Shown: positions 24,871-34,826 of the stretch, piece by piece
Position numbering within the stretch: the first letter of the stretch is position 1
Layout of the letters: the number at the start of each line of letters is the position of its first letter
NCBI GenBank assembly: GCA_937901255.1
Contig: CALCHN010000047.1
Location: forward strand, 7,149 to 71,148
Length of the DNA: 64,000 bases
Reading direction: 5' to 3'
From: an uncultured Flavobacteriales bacterium
GTDB lineage: Bacteria > Bacteroidota > Bacteroidia > Flavobacteriales_E > Vicingaceae
Translations under genes and position numbers: made by a program
The notes under the pieces: generated by a model
Database searches by the model: none
Told to the model about the DNA's origin: nothing
Seen by the model: only the letters and a program-made list of their open reading frames with translations

Positions 24871-26661
24871 ATGCAAAACAATCATTCTCATAACAATGAT
24901 TTTACTTTTAACCAATTCGCTAAACGATGGGCTGTTGCTTTATTAGGATGTTTGTTACTTTTTACCTATTCAACTTCTTTGGCTCAAAATAAAAAAGTTA
25001 GTGTAATTTTTAACGACACTATTCTTTCCTCTAAACAACAAAAAGAACTTTTATTAACGAGTACCAACAGTAGTTTTATCAACCTTAATGCTGCTATTAA
25101 AAACATTACTACGCAACTTTACCAAAACGCCTATTTAACCGCACATATTGATAGTATAATATCCGATTCCACAACTTACTTTATTCACTATCATTTAGGA
25201 AAACAAATAAAATGGGCTAACCTTACCACCAAAACTATTGATGAAGGAATTTTAAGTAAAATTGGTTTTAGAGATAAAATTTACAACAACAGACCTTTTA
25301 ATCAAAATCAATTAAAACGTTTTTTTGACAAAGTAATTTCTTTTTATGAAAATCATGGTTACCCTTTTGCTTCTATCCAGTTAGATAGTGTTGAAATAAC
25401 CAACAATAACCTATCTGCCAATTTATCCATAAACAAAAACCAACTGTATAAAATAGACAGTGTTGCCATAAAAGGAAATGCAACAGTTTCTGATGATTAC
25501 ATTAAAAACTACATTCGTATTAATGATGAAGATATTTATAACGAGGAATTAATAAAAAAGATAAACACCCGAATTAAAGAGATTCCTTTTGTGGAAGAGC
25601 AAAACCCTTCTAAAGTTATTTTTAATGAAGAAAGTGCTTACGTATTGTTAGTGTTAAAAAAGAAACAAGCCAATAGGTTTAACGGAATTTTAGGGATTGT
25701 TCCCGATGAAACTGGAAAAGTTAGGCTAAATGGAGATGTAAAACTAAATTTAATGAATTCGTTTAAGCGTGGAGAAGAAATTTCATTTAACTGGAGAGCC
25801 ATGCAAAACAACTCACAAGATTTAAAGCTGAGTACAGCTTATCCTTTTTTGTTCAACAGCCCTTTTGGAGCAGAATACCAACTTAATCTATACAAAAGAG
25901 ATAGCACTTATATTGACGTCTTCAATAAAATAGGAATTAGATACATCTTGAAAGGAAATAATTATTTTAATATTTTCTATCACAATAAAAGTTCTAGTTT
26001 GTTATCTCAAAAAGGTTTTGAAACCCTAACCGTTTTACCCGATTTTGCTGATGTTTCTACTCAACTTTACGGAATTGGAATTGTTTATGACCATTTAGAT
26101 TACATCCATAACCCAAGGAGAGGTTTTAGCATTACTGCAAATGGTTCGTTGGGAAATAAAAAAATCTCAAAAAACCCGCAACTTAACGAACAACTTTATG
26201 AAGATGTAAACTTAAAAACCAACCTATATACCGCTCAAGCAAATTTAGCACTATACATTCCAATAAAAAAAAGAAGTGTTATTAAGTTAGGTACTCAAAA
26301 CGGTTATACATACAACGAAAATTTATTCGATAATGAATTACTTAGAATTGGTGGCTTACATACCTTAAGAGGTGTTGATGAGGAATCTATATTCGCTTCT
26401 TTTTACAGCATACAAACCATAGAATATCGGTTTATTTTAGAACAAAATTCATTTTTATATTTATTTACAGATGGTGCGTTTTGGGAGAAAAGAACTGCTA
26501 ATGCTTATACCTTAGACAAACCTTATAGTTTTGGTGTAGGGATGAATTTTGAAACCAATGCCGGGATATTTTCTATAAGTTACGCTGTGGGCAAACAATT
26601 CGACAATCCTGTTCAGTTTAGGTCAGCAAAAATTCACTTTGGTTTTATCAACTTTTTTTAA
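24871..26661 (+). CDS. BamA/TamA-like outer-membrane protein (POTRA plus surface-antigen barrel)
   Basis: A 596-residue protein with an N-terminal export segment (RWAVALLGCLLLFTYSTSLA). At least two POTRA-like domains follow (FYENHGYPFASIQLDSVEI; YKIDSVAIKGNATVSDDYIK, about 150-270), then a 16-strand barrel domain ending RSAKIHFGFINFF with the terminal aromatic residue required by the Bam machine. LLRIGGLHTLRGVDEESIF resembles the conserved RG-F motif of strand-6 loops in Omp85 proteins. It is shorter than BamA (about 800) and has fewer POTRAs, so it is a TamA-like or accessory Omp85 protein rather than the essential BamA. The substrate is unknown. Confidence 0.85.
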   Translation: MQNNHSHNNDFTFNQFAKRWAVALLGCLLLFTYSTSLAQNKKVSVIFNDTILSSKQQKELLLTSTNSSFINLNAAIKNITTQLYQNAYLTAHIDSIISDSTTYFIHYHLGKQIKWANLTTKTIDEGILSKIGFRDKIYNNRPFNQNQLKRFFDKVISFYENHGYPFASIQLDSVEITNNNLSANLSINKNQLYKIDSVAIKGNATVSDDYIKNYIRINDEDIYNEELIKKINTRIKEIPFVEEQNPSKVIFNEESAYVLLVLKKKQANRFNGILGIVPDETGKVRLNGDVKLNLMNSFKRGEEISFNWRAMQNNSQDLKLSTAYPFLFNSPFGAEYQLNLYKRDSTYIDVFNKIGIRYILKGNNYFNIFYHNKSSSLLSQKGFETLTVLPDFADVSTQLYGIGIVYDHLDYIHNPRRGFSITANGSLGNKKISKNPQLNEQLYEDVNLKTNLYTAQANLALYIPIKKRSVIKLGTQNGYTYNENLFDNELLRIGGLHTLRGVDEESIFASFYSIQTIEYRFILEQNSFLYLFTDGAFWEKRTANAYTLDKPYSFGVGMNFETNAGIFSISYAVGKQFDNPVQFRSAKIHFGFINFF

Positions 26662-26673
26662 TGATTAAATTGT

Positions 26674-26681
26674 TAATTTTG
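26674..26681 (+). promoter_or_regulatory. -7 promoter box for the 2OG oxygenase unit
   Basis: TAATTTTG matches TAnnTTTG exactly, 23 bp before the ATG at 26705. Confidence 0.4.
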
Positions 26682-26704
26682 TTGTCCTAACCATTATAAC
26701 TGTT

Positions 26705-27523
26705 ATGCAAAACATCATCAACCCAATCTATTTATCACAAGAAAAAATAGAACAATTAAAACAAGAATTTAATACCGCTAAACCTTGTAAGTATATTGTT
26801 TTGCCTAATTTCTTAACGGAAGAATTAGCTACCACACTATATGAGAATTTCCCTAAAATTGACACTTTAAATGTAAAAAGAAAAAGTATCAATGAAAATA
26901 AATCGGAAGATTATCATTTTGATCGTTTCCACCCTGCTTTTAGCGATTTAAAAAAAGTAGTTGGCTCTCCCGAAATGTATCAATTTATGGAAACCATTAC
27001 AGGGATTGAAGGACTTAGAACTACCGATGATTCGTTGGGTTCAGGTGTTCATCAAGGGCAAAATGGAAGCTATGTTGATGTACATATTGATGTAAATTAT
27101 AATCCTGCAAAACATTTGTGGAGAAGAATTAATTTATTAATTTATTTAAACAAAAATTGGAAACCTGAATATGGCGGAGATTTAGAATTGTGGGATAAAA
27201 AAATGACACAATGCGAAGCAAAAGTTCCATGCGATTTTAACAGAGCCGTTATTTTCTTAACCGATGAAAATTCACCTCATGGTTATTCAAAAATAACTAT
27301 TCCTGAAGGAGAAACAAGAAAATCTTTTTACACGTATTATTTTACCGAAGTAGGCGAAGGGTTTAACTATAGTGATTCTCGTTTTGTTTCTCGCCCGGAT
27401 GATTCTACCATGAAAAAATTGGCAACTTCCATAAAAGAACCTTTAAAAATTACTGCTAAAAAAATATTAAATGCTATTGGCGTAAAATCATTAGATTTTC
27501 AAGATAAAAACAAGAAAAAATAA
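26705..27523 (+). CDS. 2-oxoglutarate/Fe(II)-dependent oxygenase (prolyl 4-hydroxylase-like)
   Basis: A 272-residue enzyme with the complete double-stranded beta-helix facial triad: H127 and D129 in VDVHIDVNYNP, H192 in SPHGYS, and R205 in TRKSFYTYYFTE for 2-oxoglutarate binding. GGDLELW and AVIFLTDE are standard linking strands. This is close to the 2OG-FeII_Oxy_3 group, which hydroxylates proline or small substrates. There is no signal peptide, so it is cytoplasmic. It runs into an ABM-domain gene 2 bp downstream, implying a joint unit. The substrate is not predictable. Confidence 0.88.
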   Translation: MQNIINPIYLSQEKIEQLKQEFNTAKPCKYIVLPNFLTEELATTLYENFPKIDTLNVKRKSINENKSEDYHFDRFHPAFSDLKKVVGSPEMYQFMETITGIEGLRTTDDSLGSGVHQGQNGSYVDVHIDVNYNPAKHLWRRINLLIYLNKNWKPEYGGDLELWDKKMTQCEAKVPCDFNRAVIFLTDENSPHGYSKITIPEGETRKSFYTYYFTEVGEGFNYSDSRFVSRPDDSTMKKLATSIKEPLKITAKKILNAIGVKSLDFQDKNKKK

Positions 27524-27525
27524 GT

Positions 27526-27849
27526 ATGATTGCAACCACTCCCCAACCACCTTATTTTGCTGTTATTTTTACTTCAATTAAAACACCTATAGACGAAGGT
27601 TATAATGAAATGGCAGAGAAAATGATTGCTTTAGCTGCTAAACAAGAAGGTTTTTTGGGAGTAGAAGCAGCAAGAAATGAAATAGGCATTACGGTTTCTT
27701 ACTGGAAAGATGTAGCATCAATAAAAAAATGGAAAGAAGTCTCCGAACATAAAATAGCACAAGAAAAAGGCAAAACCACTTGGTACAAATCCTTTAAAAC
27801 CAGAATTGCTAAAGTAGAAAGAGATTACGAGTTTCATAAAACTAACTAA
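27526..27849 (+). CDS. Antibiotic biosynthesis monooxygenase (ABM) domain protein
   Basis: A 107-residue dimeric ferredoxin-like fold of the ABM/YqjZ group: strand YFAVIFTSIKT, helix GYNEMAEKMIALAAKQ, strand GFLGVEAARNEIGITVSYW, and helix DVASIKKWKEVSEHKIAQ. The YWKDVASIKKW...EH pattern is typical of the YqjZ branch. Such proteins either oxidise quinone-type substrates or bind heme, and most genomic members are uncharacterised. It starts 2 bp after the oxygenase stop, so the two are almost surely co-translated. Confidence 0.82.
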   Translation: MIATTPQPPYFAVIFTSIKTPIDEGYNEMAEKMIALAAKQEGFLGVEAARNEIGITVSYWKDVASIKKWKEVSEHKIAQEKGKTTWYKSFKTRIAKVERDYEFHKTN

Positions 27850-27876
27850 AGAAAATTAATTTTTGAAATATGAATT

Positions 27877-28692
27877 ATGAGTAAAAAGAAGAAAATCAAT
27901 ATCGAAGGGATAGAGATTTCTATTATTTCAAAAGATGAAAATGATTATATCTCCCTAACAGATATGGCAAGAAGTCAATTAGAAGAGGTAGTTATAATTA
28001 AATGGTTGAGTTTAAAAAGTACTATCGAATATCTTGGCGAATGGGAAGCACTCTATAATACAAATTTTAATTATACCGAATTCGGTACAATTAAAAATGC
28101 AGCTGGTAGTAATAATTTTGTTTTATCTGTTAAAAATTGGCTTGAAACTACCAACGCTATTGGTATTTCTGCTCGTGCAGGAAGGTATGGAGGAACGTAT
28201 GCCCATAAAGATATTGCCTTCCATTTTGGAATGTGGATTAGTCCAAAATTTCAATTGCTGTTAGTGAAAGAATACCAACGACTAAAAGATGATGAAAACA
28301 ATCGACTTAAATTAGATTGGGACTTTCAACGACACTTAACAAAAGTCAATTATCACATTCAGACCGATGCTATTAAAGAAAACCTAATTCCTATAACAAT
28401 TAACAAAAAACAAGCAGCTTTTATTTATGATAACGAAGCCGATGTACTTAATATGGCTCTCTTTGGAAAAACTGCCAAACAATGGCGTGATGAAAATCCA
28501 AACGAAAAAGGCAATATCCGTGATACAGCAACCATCGAACAGTTGGTGGTTTTATCCAACATGGAAAGTACCAATGCATTACTGATTCATCCAGGAATGA
28601 AGCAAAGTGAACGCTTGTTGCAACTCAACAAATTGGCTATTACTCAAATGACATCTTTATTGAAACATAACAAAAGCAAATACATAAAATAA
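27877..28692 (+). CDS. KilA-N domain protein
   Basis: This 271-residue protein has an N-terminal KilA-N DNA-binding domain (about 20-135): DYISLTDMAR, the helix-turn segment with WLETTNAIGISARAGRYGG, and TYAHKDIAFHFGMWISPKFQ. The C-terminal part (KQWRDENPNEKGNIRDTATI) resembles the helical domain seen in chromosomal Bacteroidota KilA-N proteins. KilA-N is best known from phage and large DNA viruses, but no other phage gene is near. Its TAA stop overlaps the ATG of the ABC exporter (TAATG), so expression is coupled. Function unknown; a DNA-binding regulatory or defence role is possible. Confidence 0.82.
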   Translation: MSKKKKINIEGIEISIISKDENDYISLTDMARSQLEEVVIIKWLSLKSTIEYLGEWEALYNTNFNYTEFGTIKNAAGSNNFVLSVKNWLETTNAIGISARAGRYGGTYAHKDIAFHFGMWISPKFQLLLVKEYQRLKDDENNRLKLDWDFQRHLTKVNYHIQTDAIKENLIPITINKKQAAFIYDNEADVLNMALFGKTAKQWRDENPNEKGNIRDTATIEQLVVLSNMESTNALLIHPGMKQSERLLQLNKLAITQMTSLLKHNKSKYIK

Positions 28693-30452
28693 TGGCTAAG
28701 AAAAAACGATTTTCAAAAGAATCTGTCAAAAAAGCGATGCGTGTTTTTCGCTTTATAAAACCTTTTAAAGCACCTTTTATTATTGGTCTGTTGGTGCTAT
28801 TTATCTCAAGCATTACCACCATGGTTTTCCCAAAAGTGTTGGGAGATTTAATAGACTCTGTAAATGCCGATGATGCAAATACAGTAAATACGTTCACCTT
28901 ATTATTAGTAGGAATTTTCTTAGTTACTGCAATCCTATCCTTCCTTAGAGTATATTTATTCGGGTTAGTTACCTACAAAGCCTTGGCTTTACTAAGGATG
29001 ACTACCTACAAACACTTAATTTCCTCACCTATGAGTTATTTTTCTAAAAGACGTGTAGGTGAATTAAGTAGTAGAATTACTTCGGACATTGCCTTATTGC
29101 AAGATACATTTACAACCACCATTGCTGAATTTTTACGTCAGTTTATTACTATTCCTGTGGGGATGTTTTTTCTGTTGTTTATTTCTTTTCGACTAACTGT
29201 TTTTATGATAGCTGTAATTCCTATTGTAGCAATTATTGGTGTGTTTTTCGGAAAATACATTAAAAAATTATCTAAAGAAGCTCAAGATGATATTGCCGAT
29301 TCTAATACTGTTGTGGATGAAACTTTACACGGAATTGCAAGTGTAAAAGCGTATGCCAACGAGTTTTTTGAAATTCTTCGCTATAAAAAAAGTATAGATA
29401 GTTCCGTAAGTACTTCTATAAAAAGAGCCTTATGGAGAGGAGTTTTTATTGGTTTAATCATGTTCGCTGCCGGAGCTGCTATTGTTTCTATCATTTGGTA
29501 CGGCTTGCACATGGTTCAGAATGAAGCCATCACTTTAGGAGAATTACTTTCTTTTGCTATTTATTCTGCTTTATTAGGATTCTCTTTTGCTGGTGCTGCC
29601 GATTTGTTTTCTCAATTGCAAAAAGCCATTGGAGCCACAGAGAACTTAATGGACATTTTAGATGAAACAACTGAAAATGTTACGCTTGAACAAACTCCTG
29701 AAATTAAAATTGAAGGGAATTTGGTTTTCAATAATGTTTGTTTTTCTTATCCTTCTCGTAGAGATATTCAAGTATTAAAAGGCATTACGTTTAATGTAGA
29801 ACAAGGTAAACAAATTGCTATTGTTGGTCCTTCTGGTTCAGGAAAATCGACTATTGCAGGATTAATTTTTAGATTCTACGATCCCGAAAGTGGAAACATA
29901 ACTATTGATGGAAAAGAATTAAACAACTACCAATTGTCTCAAATTAGAAATCAAATGGCAATAGTACCGCAAGAGGTAATGCTTTTTGGAGGTTCTATTA
30001 AAGAGAATATAGAATATGGAAAACCAGGTGCAACTGATGACGAAATTTTTGAAGCTGCTAAAAAAGCCAACGCATTAGAATTTATTGAAAGCTTCCCAGA
30101 AAAATTTGAAACTTTAGTGGGTGATAGAGGAATTCAATTATCTGGAGGACAAAAACAACGTATTGCCATTGCCAGAGCTATTCTTAAAGACCCTTCTATT
30201 TTAGTTTTGGATGAAGCTACAAGTGCGTTAGACTCTGAAAGTGAAAGATTGGTGCAAGAAGCATTAGAGCGACTAATGGAAGGAAGAACTTCTATTGTTA
30301 TTGCTCACCGACTTTCTACTATTAAAAAAGCCGATACCATTATTGTGTTAGACAATGGTAAAATAAAAGAAAAAGGAACGCACGAAGAATTAGTGAAAAA
30401 AGAAAATGGAATTTATAAAAATTTAAGTACTTTGCAACTGACAGCGGTTTAG
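28692..30452 (+). CDS. ABC exporter half-transporter (MsbA/multidrug type)
   Basis: A 586-residue protein with six membrane helices in an ABC_membrane domain (about 30-310) and a C-terminal ATPase. Motifs are Walker A GPSGSGKST, Q-loop IVPQEVMLFGG, signature LSGGQKQRIAIARAIL, Walker B ILVLDEATSALDSES, and H-loop IVIAHRLST. The homodimer would flip lipids, drugs or peptides. The start codon is embedded in the stop of the KilA-N gene. It is not the lipid A flippase by context alone; many paralogues exist in these genomes. Confidence 0.92.
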   Translation: MAKKKRFSKESVKKAMRVFRFIKPFKAPFIIGLLVLFISSITTMVFPKVLGDLIDSVNADDANTVNTFTLLLVGIFLVTAILSFLRVYLFGLVTYKALALLRMTTYKHLISSPMSYFSKRRVGELSSRITSDIALLQDTFTTTIAEFLRQFITIPVGMFFLLFISFRLTVFMIAVIPIVAIIGVFFGKYIKKLSKEAQDDIADSNTVVDETLHGIASVKAYANEFFEILRYKKSIDSSVSTSIKRALWRGVFIGLIMFAAGAAIVSIIWYGLHMVQNEAITLGELLSFAIYSALLGFSFAGAADLFSQLQKAIGATENLMDILDETTENVTLEQTPEIKIEGNLVFNNVCFSYPSRRDIQVLKGITFNVEQGKQIAIVGPSGSGKSTIAGLIFRFYDPESGNITIDGKELNNYQLSQIRNQMAIVPQEVMLFGGSIKENIEYGKPGATDDEIFEAAKKANALEFIESFPEKFETLVGDRGIQLSGGQKQRIAIARAILKDPSILVLDEATSALDSESERLVQEALERLMEGRTSIVIAHRLSTIKKADTIIVLDNGKIKEKGTHEELVKKENGIYKNLSTLQLTAV

Positions 30453-30573
30453 ATAATGTGTGGATGTGAAAATGTGTGGATGTAAAAATGTAAAAATGTG
30501 TGAATAACTTATTGCTTTTTAGCGTCTCTGCGTCTTTGCGAGAAATTAACAACTAACAATTAACTTCAAACTC
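30453..30573 (+). repeat. Low-complexity intergenic repeats
   Basis: The gap holds imperfect copies of ATGTGTGGATGTGAAA (30456-30503), then AGCGTCTCTGCGTCTTTGCG (30521-30540), a repeat-looking string that stands out from the local AT-rich sequence. A related ATGTGTGAATGTG tract follows kynU at 61639. Confidence 0.45.
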
Positions 30574-30963
30574 ATGAAATTAAAATCACTTACTCCCAAC
30601 CTAATGGTAAACGATGTAGAAGAAACCATTGAATACTATACAGATATATTAGGGTTCACTTTATTAAAAACGGTTCCTGAGAAAGGAGAGTTAGACTGGG
30701 CAATGGTTAAACGTGGCGACATTGTATTGATGTTTCAATCTAAAAAAAGTTTAGCCAGTGAGTTGCCCAGATTAAAAGGTGAAAAACCTGGTGGAGGATT
30801 AACACTTTACATTCAAATAGACGGTATTACTGAACTACACGAGGAGTTATACCACAACGAAGTAGAAATCATTTCCGATTTAGAAAGTACTTTTTACGAT
30901 ACCATAGAATTTACCATAGTAGATGTGAATGGCTATATCTTAACTTTTTCGGAGGAGAAATAA
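30574..30963 (+). CDS. VOC-family (glyoxalase/bleomycin-resistance fold) protein
   Basis: A 129-residue protein with two beta-alpha-beta-beta-beta modules. The first has NLMVNDVEETIEYYTDILGF, DWAMVKRGDIVLMFQ. The second has GGGLTLYIQIDGITELHEEL and FTIVDVNGYILTFSEE, whose last Glu is a typical metal ligand. Such proteins are metal-dependent isomerases, dioxygenases or drug-binding proteins; the specific activity cannot be assigned. The domain length is standard for the family. Confidence 0.87.
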   Translation: MKLKSLTPNLMVNDVEETIEYYTDILGFTLLKTVPEKGELDWAMVKRGDIVLMFQSKKSLASELPRLKGEKPGGGLTLYIQIDGITELHEELYHNEVEIISDLESTFYDTIEFTIVDVNGYILTFSEEK

Positions 30964-30969
30964 AAACAT

Positions 30970-30977
30970 TACCTTTG
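30970..30977 (+). promoter_or_regulatory. -7 promoter box for the VCBS-repeat gene
   Basis: TACCTTTG matches TAnnTTTG exactly, 20 bp before the ATG at 30998. Confidence 0.45.
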
Positions 30978-30997
30978 TTGGTATAAAACATATTCTT

Positions 30998-33900
30998 ATG
31001 AAGAAAATTCTATCTATATTTTTAATATCAATATCTAGTATTGTTATAGGTTACGGACAATCGTCTTCTTCAAAGGTGCATTTATTGAATACCGAAATAG
31101 GAGTTAATAATAGTAACTACTTTTTTAAAATTATTGATTTAGATCTTGATGGTGATGATGATATTTATTTTCAAAATGGAAGTACTAAAGGATGGAAAGA
31201 AAATTTAGGTAATAATATATTTACTACATACAAAGCTGTAGCCCCAGAAGTTAATAGTACTGTAATATCTGACATTGGAGATATTGATGGTGATGGAGAT
31301 TATGATTTATTAGGATCAGGTTCTGGAATGAATTGGATTGAAAATGTGGGTAATCAAAATTTCAGTATATTTTATCCCGCAATTTATCAAACGACATCAA
31401 ACTTTAACCCACCTATTTTAGCTGACATCAATTCGAATGGTAGAAATGATATACTTTTTACTGCTAATAATGTAAATTATACTGGAATTAGCAAAATCAG
31501 TTATATAGAAAATAATGGAAATGGTATGTTCTCAACAACAGAAAATATCGTTTTCTCAACTTATTCCGGTGATGCTCAAAAACATTTTGTAAATGATATC
31601 GACTCAGATGGTGACCTTGATATATTTGTAACTTATCGTTACCCTGAAAAAATATCTTGGTTCGAGAATCTTGGTAATGGGCAATTTGGTACAGAAAACA
31701 TTTTAAATTCGATTTCAGGATCATGGACTGGAGACATGAAATTTAGTGATTTAGATAACGATAACGATATTGATATAATTACACTAGCAAATAATGGAAT
31801 TTTAATATCTTCTTATGAATATTTAGGAAATGGTAGTTATGGTACGGAAATAATTGTAGATACAGTAAATGGTGGGTGTTGTGTATTGAAAAGCCTTGAG
31901 TTAACTGATATTGACGGAGACGGATTGGACGACATTGTATATTCCGAGGACAACTCAGTTTTTTGGTATAAAAACTTAGGAGGAACGAACTTTGGTCCAC
32001 AAACACTAATAGGAACTTATCAAAGTAATATTTCACGTATTGAAACAATTCGCGTAAGTGATTCAGATAATGATGGAGACATAGACATTTATTGTGTATT
32101 TAGGCGCCCTAGTAGTGGTGATTCATACAACTCTATTCTACTCCTAGTTAATGATGGTGTTGGAAATTTTGCTCAAAAAGTAATTTACAGAAACCATAAA
32201 AGTTCAATGAATATTCCCCAAGTGTTATTAGCAGATGACTTCAATAATGATGGGATAGTAGATATAGTTTCTGCTACCGAATATACTAACTTAGAGTTTT
32301 ATGAAGGTATCGGAAATAAAGAATTTAAAGAGAAAAAAATCATTTCCTCAATACCTTTTAACATATTATCTGGAGCTATAGCATATGATCATGATGCTGA
32401 TGGTGATTTAGATATTATTTCCATTAATTATACGCAAAGTATCTTTTTACATGAAAATTTAGGAGGAGGAAATTTTGCTCCTGCTAGTGGTTTACTTTCA
32501 GCTAATACAAACAATTTATCTGAAATTAAATTGTTAAAAATAGATAATGATAGCTTACCTGATTTAGTTTTTTCATCATCAAACTTAATTTCATGGAGTA
32601 AAAATTTAGGAAGTGGTAATTGGGGACAAGTAGTAACAATTCAATCTGCACCAAATAGTTTTAATGACATCAATACATTTGACATAGCTGATACAGATAA
32701 TGATGGTGATTTGGATTTAATCTATACACTTGATGGTCTTGGAGATATTATTTTTTCTGAAAATTTAGGAAATCTAACTTTTGGTACTAATCAAATTTTA
32801 TATAGTTTCGCTAATGGTTCATATTTTGCCGATGTAAATGGTGATGGATTAAGCGATATTATTACTAAAAATACTTCTCAAAACACATTATTGTGGTATC
32901 AAAATTTGGGTAATAATACATTTGATTTAACAGGTACAATTATTGAAACTAATTACTCTTTTCCTTTTAGAGAGATTAATCTACATGATGTAGATAATGA
33001 TGGGGATATAGATATTATTTCAGGTAATCATTACTTTGAAAATTTAGGTAGCGGTAATTTTGTTAGTAAAAGAGATTTGTTTAATTTCTCAAATGTCCAT
33101 AATATTGAAAACACTAAAATCATTGATATTGATAATAATGGAGTGCTTGATATACTATTCAGGTCATCAGGTGAGATTGGTTGGGCTGAAACGAACTTCA
33201 ATAATATATATAACATAAGTGGTCAAATTTTTTATGACGCTAATCAGAATCAAATTAAAGACAGTACCGAGTTGGGAATTTCAGGACTAAGAACCTTCTT
33301 ACAACCTAATGCTTTAGGTAGTTTCTCAGGAGTTGATGGTAGTTTTTATTATGCGGTAGATTCTGGTGCTTATACTGTTTCTTACAATCAATTACAACAC
33401 TGGGGATTAACCACTGATTCATCCTCCTATAACGTAAATTTAACATTATCTAATCCAACAAAAGATAGTTTGCTTTTTGGATTTTATCCTGATACTATTT
33501 TTACTGATTTAGAACCAGTATTGACAGGAGGATTCCCAAGGTGTAACGATACAGTAACATATTGGATAAACTATAGTAACATAGGAACTACAATACCTAG
33601 TGGATTTTTAAATCTTCAATTAAACGATTCTATTACTTTTGTTTCATCTAGTTTAGTTCCCGATTCTATAAACGGAAATAACTTATATTGGAGTTTTGAT
33701 AGTTTATTCTTCTTTAGCTCTAACATGATAACCCTACAAGTTCAAATGCCTCCATTTACTAATATGGGTGACACATTATCTTCTTATTTAACAATTCATG
33801 AATTGGATAATAATAACATTGTTTATTCTCAATCTGATACACTCAAGCAAATTTTAGTATGTGCTTATGATCCTAACGACAAATCTGTAAATCCTTTTGG

Positions 33901-34774
33901 CTATGGTCCTGAAGGATATATATCTCCTAATCAAGAACTAGAATATCTAATTCGTTTTCAAAATACTGGAAACGATACTGCAAAAACAATAATAATTGAA
34001 GATTATTTAGATGTAAACCTTAATTGGAATTCTTTTAAACCTTTAGCAAGTAGCCATAATGTAAATTCACAAATCGATGGCAACGGAAAGATTAAGTTTA
34101 TTTTTAATAATATAATGCTTCCTGATAGTGCTACTGATGAAACAAATAGTAAAGGGTTTGTAAAATATCAAATAAATCCTATTGCAGGATTACCTCCTCA
34201 CACTCGAATTAGAAATAATGCAGAAATATATTTTGATTTTAACCCTGCTATTATTACTAACTATACTTTAAATACAATCGAGTGTTATGGTACACCTCAA
34301 CCTAATATTACTTACAATTTTCCTTATTTAAATGCTGGTGTCACTGGTAACTATTCATACCAATGGTATTTAAATGATACAACTATAATTAAAGGAGCTA
34401 CTTCAGACACCTTAATTCCAACTATAAGTGGTAATTATTCTGTTGAAATTACTGATTCTAATTATTGCTCTACAAAATCAGTCCCTTATAATTATATCGC
34501 TGTAAGTATTAGTGAGTTAAATTTATTAAATACCATTGTTTTTCCTAATCCTTTTACTAGTTCTACAACTATTCTTTTTGATAAAACATTAGATGGAATT
34601 TATGATTTATTAATTTATGACATAGTTGGTAAACAGGTACAAAGAATTAACAATATTACTGGGAACAAAATTGAAATCAATAAAAAAGATCTCGGTACGG
34701 GATTGTTCTTAAGTTATTTAGTTAATAACAAAACAAGAGAAAAAATATTTATTGAAAAATTAATCATTCAATAA
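30998..34774 (+). CDS. VCBS/FG-GAP repeat surface protein with T9SS type A sorting domain
   Basis: A 1258-residue exported protein with signal peptide (MKKILSIFLISISSIVIGYG). About 14 calcium-binding FG-GAP/VCBS motifs follow, for example DIDGDGDYDLL, DIDSDGDLDIFV and DVDNDGDIDIISG, spanning about 45-745 and forming one or two beta-propellers. Then come an SdrD-like/DUF7619 conserved-repeat region (about 745-1130; YDPNDKSVNPFGYGPEGYI, RNNAEIYFDFNPAI), an Ig-like stretch, and a type A T9SS sorting domain (VFPNPFTSSTTILFD...YDIVGKQVQ) at the end. It is therefore secreted by a different sorting class from the other four cargo or cargo-like proteins in the window. Adhesion or carbohydrate binding is likely. 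Confidence 0.9.
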   Translation: MKKILSIFLISISSIVIGYGQSSSSKVHLLNTEIGVNNSNYFFKIIDLDLDGDDDIYFQNGSTKGWKENLGNNIFTTYKAVAPEVNSTVISDIGDIDGDGDYDLLGSGSGMNWIENVGNQNFSIFYPAIYQTTSNFNPPILADINSNGRNDILFTANNVNYTGISKISYIENNGNGMFSTTENIVFSTYSGDAQKHFVNDIDSDGDLDIFVTYRYPEKISWFENLGNGQFGTENILNSISGSWTGDMKFSDLDNDNDIDIITLANNGILISSYEYLGNGSYGTEIIVDTVNGGCCVLKSLELTDIDGDGLDDIVYSEDNSVFWYKNLGGTNFGPQTLIGTYQSNISRIETIRVSDSDNDGDIDIYCVFRRPSSGDSYNSILLLVNDGVGNFAQKVIYRNHKSSMNIPQVLLADDFNNDGIVDIVSATEYTNLEFYEGIGNKEFKEKKIISSIPFNILSGAIAYDHDADGDLDIISINYTQSIFLHENLGGGNFAPASGLLSANTNNLSEIKLLKIDNDSLPDLVFSSSNLISWSKNLGSGNWGQVVTIQSAPNSFNDINTFDIADTDNDGDLDLIYTLDGLGDIIFSENLGNLTFGTNQILYSFANGSYFADVNGDGLSDIITKNTSQNTLLWYQNLGNNTFDLTGTIIETNYSFPFREINLHDVDNDGDIDIISGNHYFENLGSGNFVSKRDLFNFSNVHNIENTKIIDIDNNGVLDILFRSSGEIGWAETNFNNIYNISGQIFYDANQNQIKDSTELGISGLRTFLQPNALGSFSGVDGSFYYAVDSGAYTVSYNQLQHWGLTTDSSSYNVNLTLSNPTKDSLLFGFYPDTIFTDLEPVLTGGFPRCNDTVTYWINYSNIGTTIPSGFLNLQLNDSITFVSSSLVPDSINGNNLYWSFDSLFFFSSNMITLQVQMPPFTNMGDTLSSYLTIHELDNNNIVYSQSDTLKQILVCAYDPNDKSVNPFGYGPEGYISPNQELEYLIRFQNTGNDTAKTIIIEDYLDVNLNWNSFKPLASSHNVNSQIDGNGKIKFIFNNIMLPDSATDETNSKGFVKYQINPIAGLPPHTRIRNNAEIYFDFNPAIITNYTLNTIECYGTPQPNITYNFPYLNAGVTGNYSYQWYLNDTTIIKGATSDTLIPTISGNYSVEITDSNYCSTKSVPYNYIAVSISELNLLNTIVFPNPFTSSTTILFDKTLDGIYDLLIYDIVGKQVQRINNITGNKIEINKKDLGTGLFLSYLVNNKTREKIFIEKLIIQ

Positions 34775-34826
34775 TTTTACTTTGAGCTTATAATTTCTAC
34801 CGAAACATTAAAAAATTAATACTAAA

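Noticed and set aside
27877..28692. Prophage remnant around the KilA-N gene
   Set aside because: No integrase, capsid, terminase or lysis gene lies nearby, and flanks are ordinary chromosomal genes.
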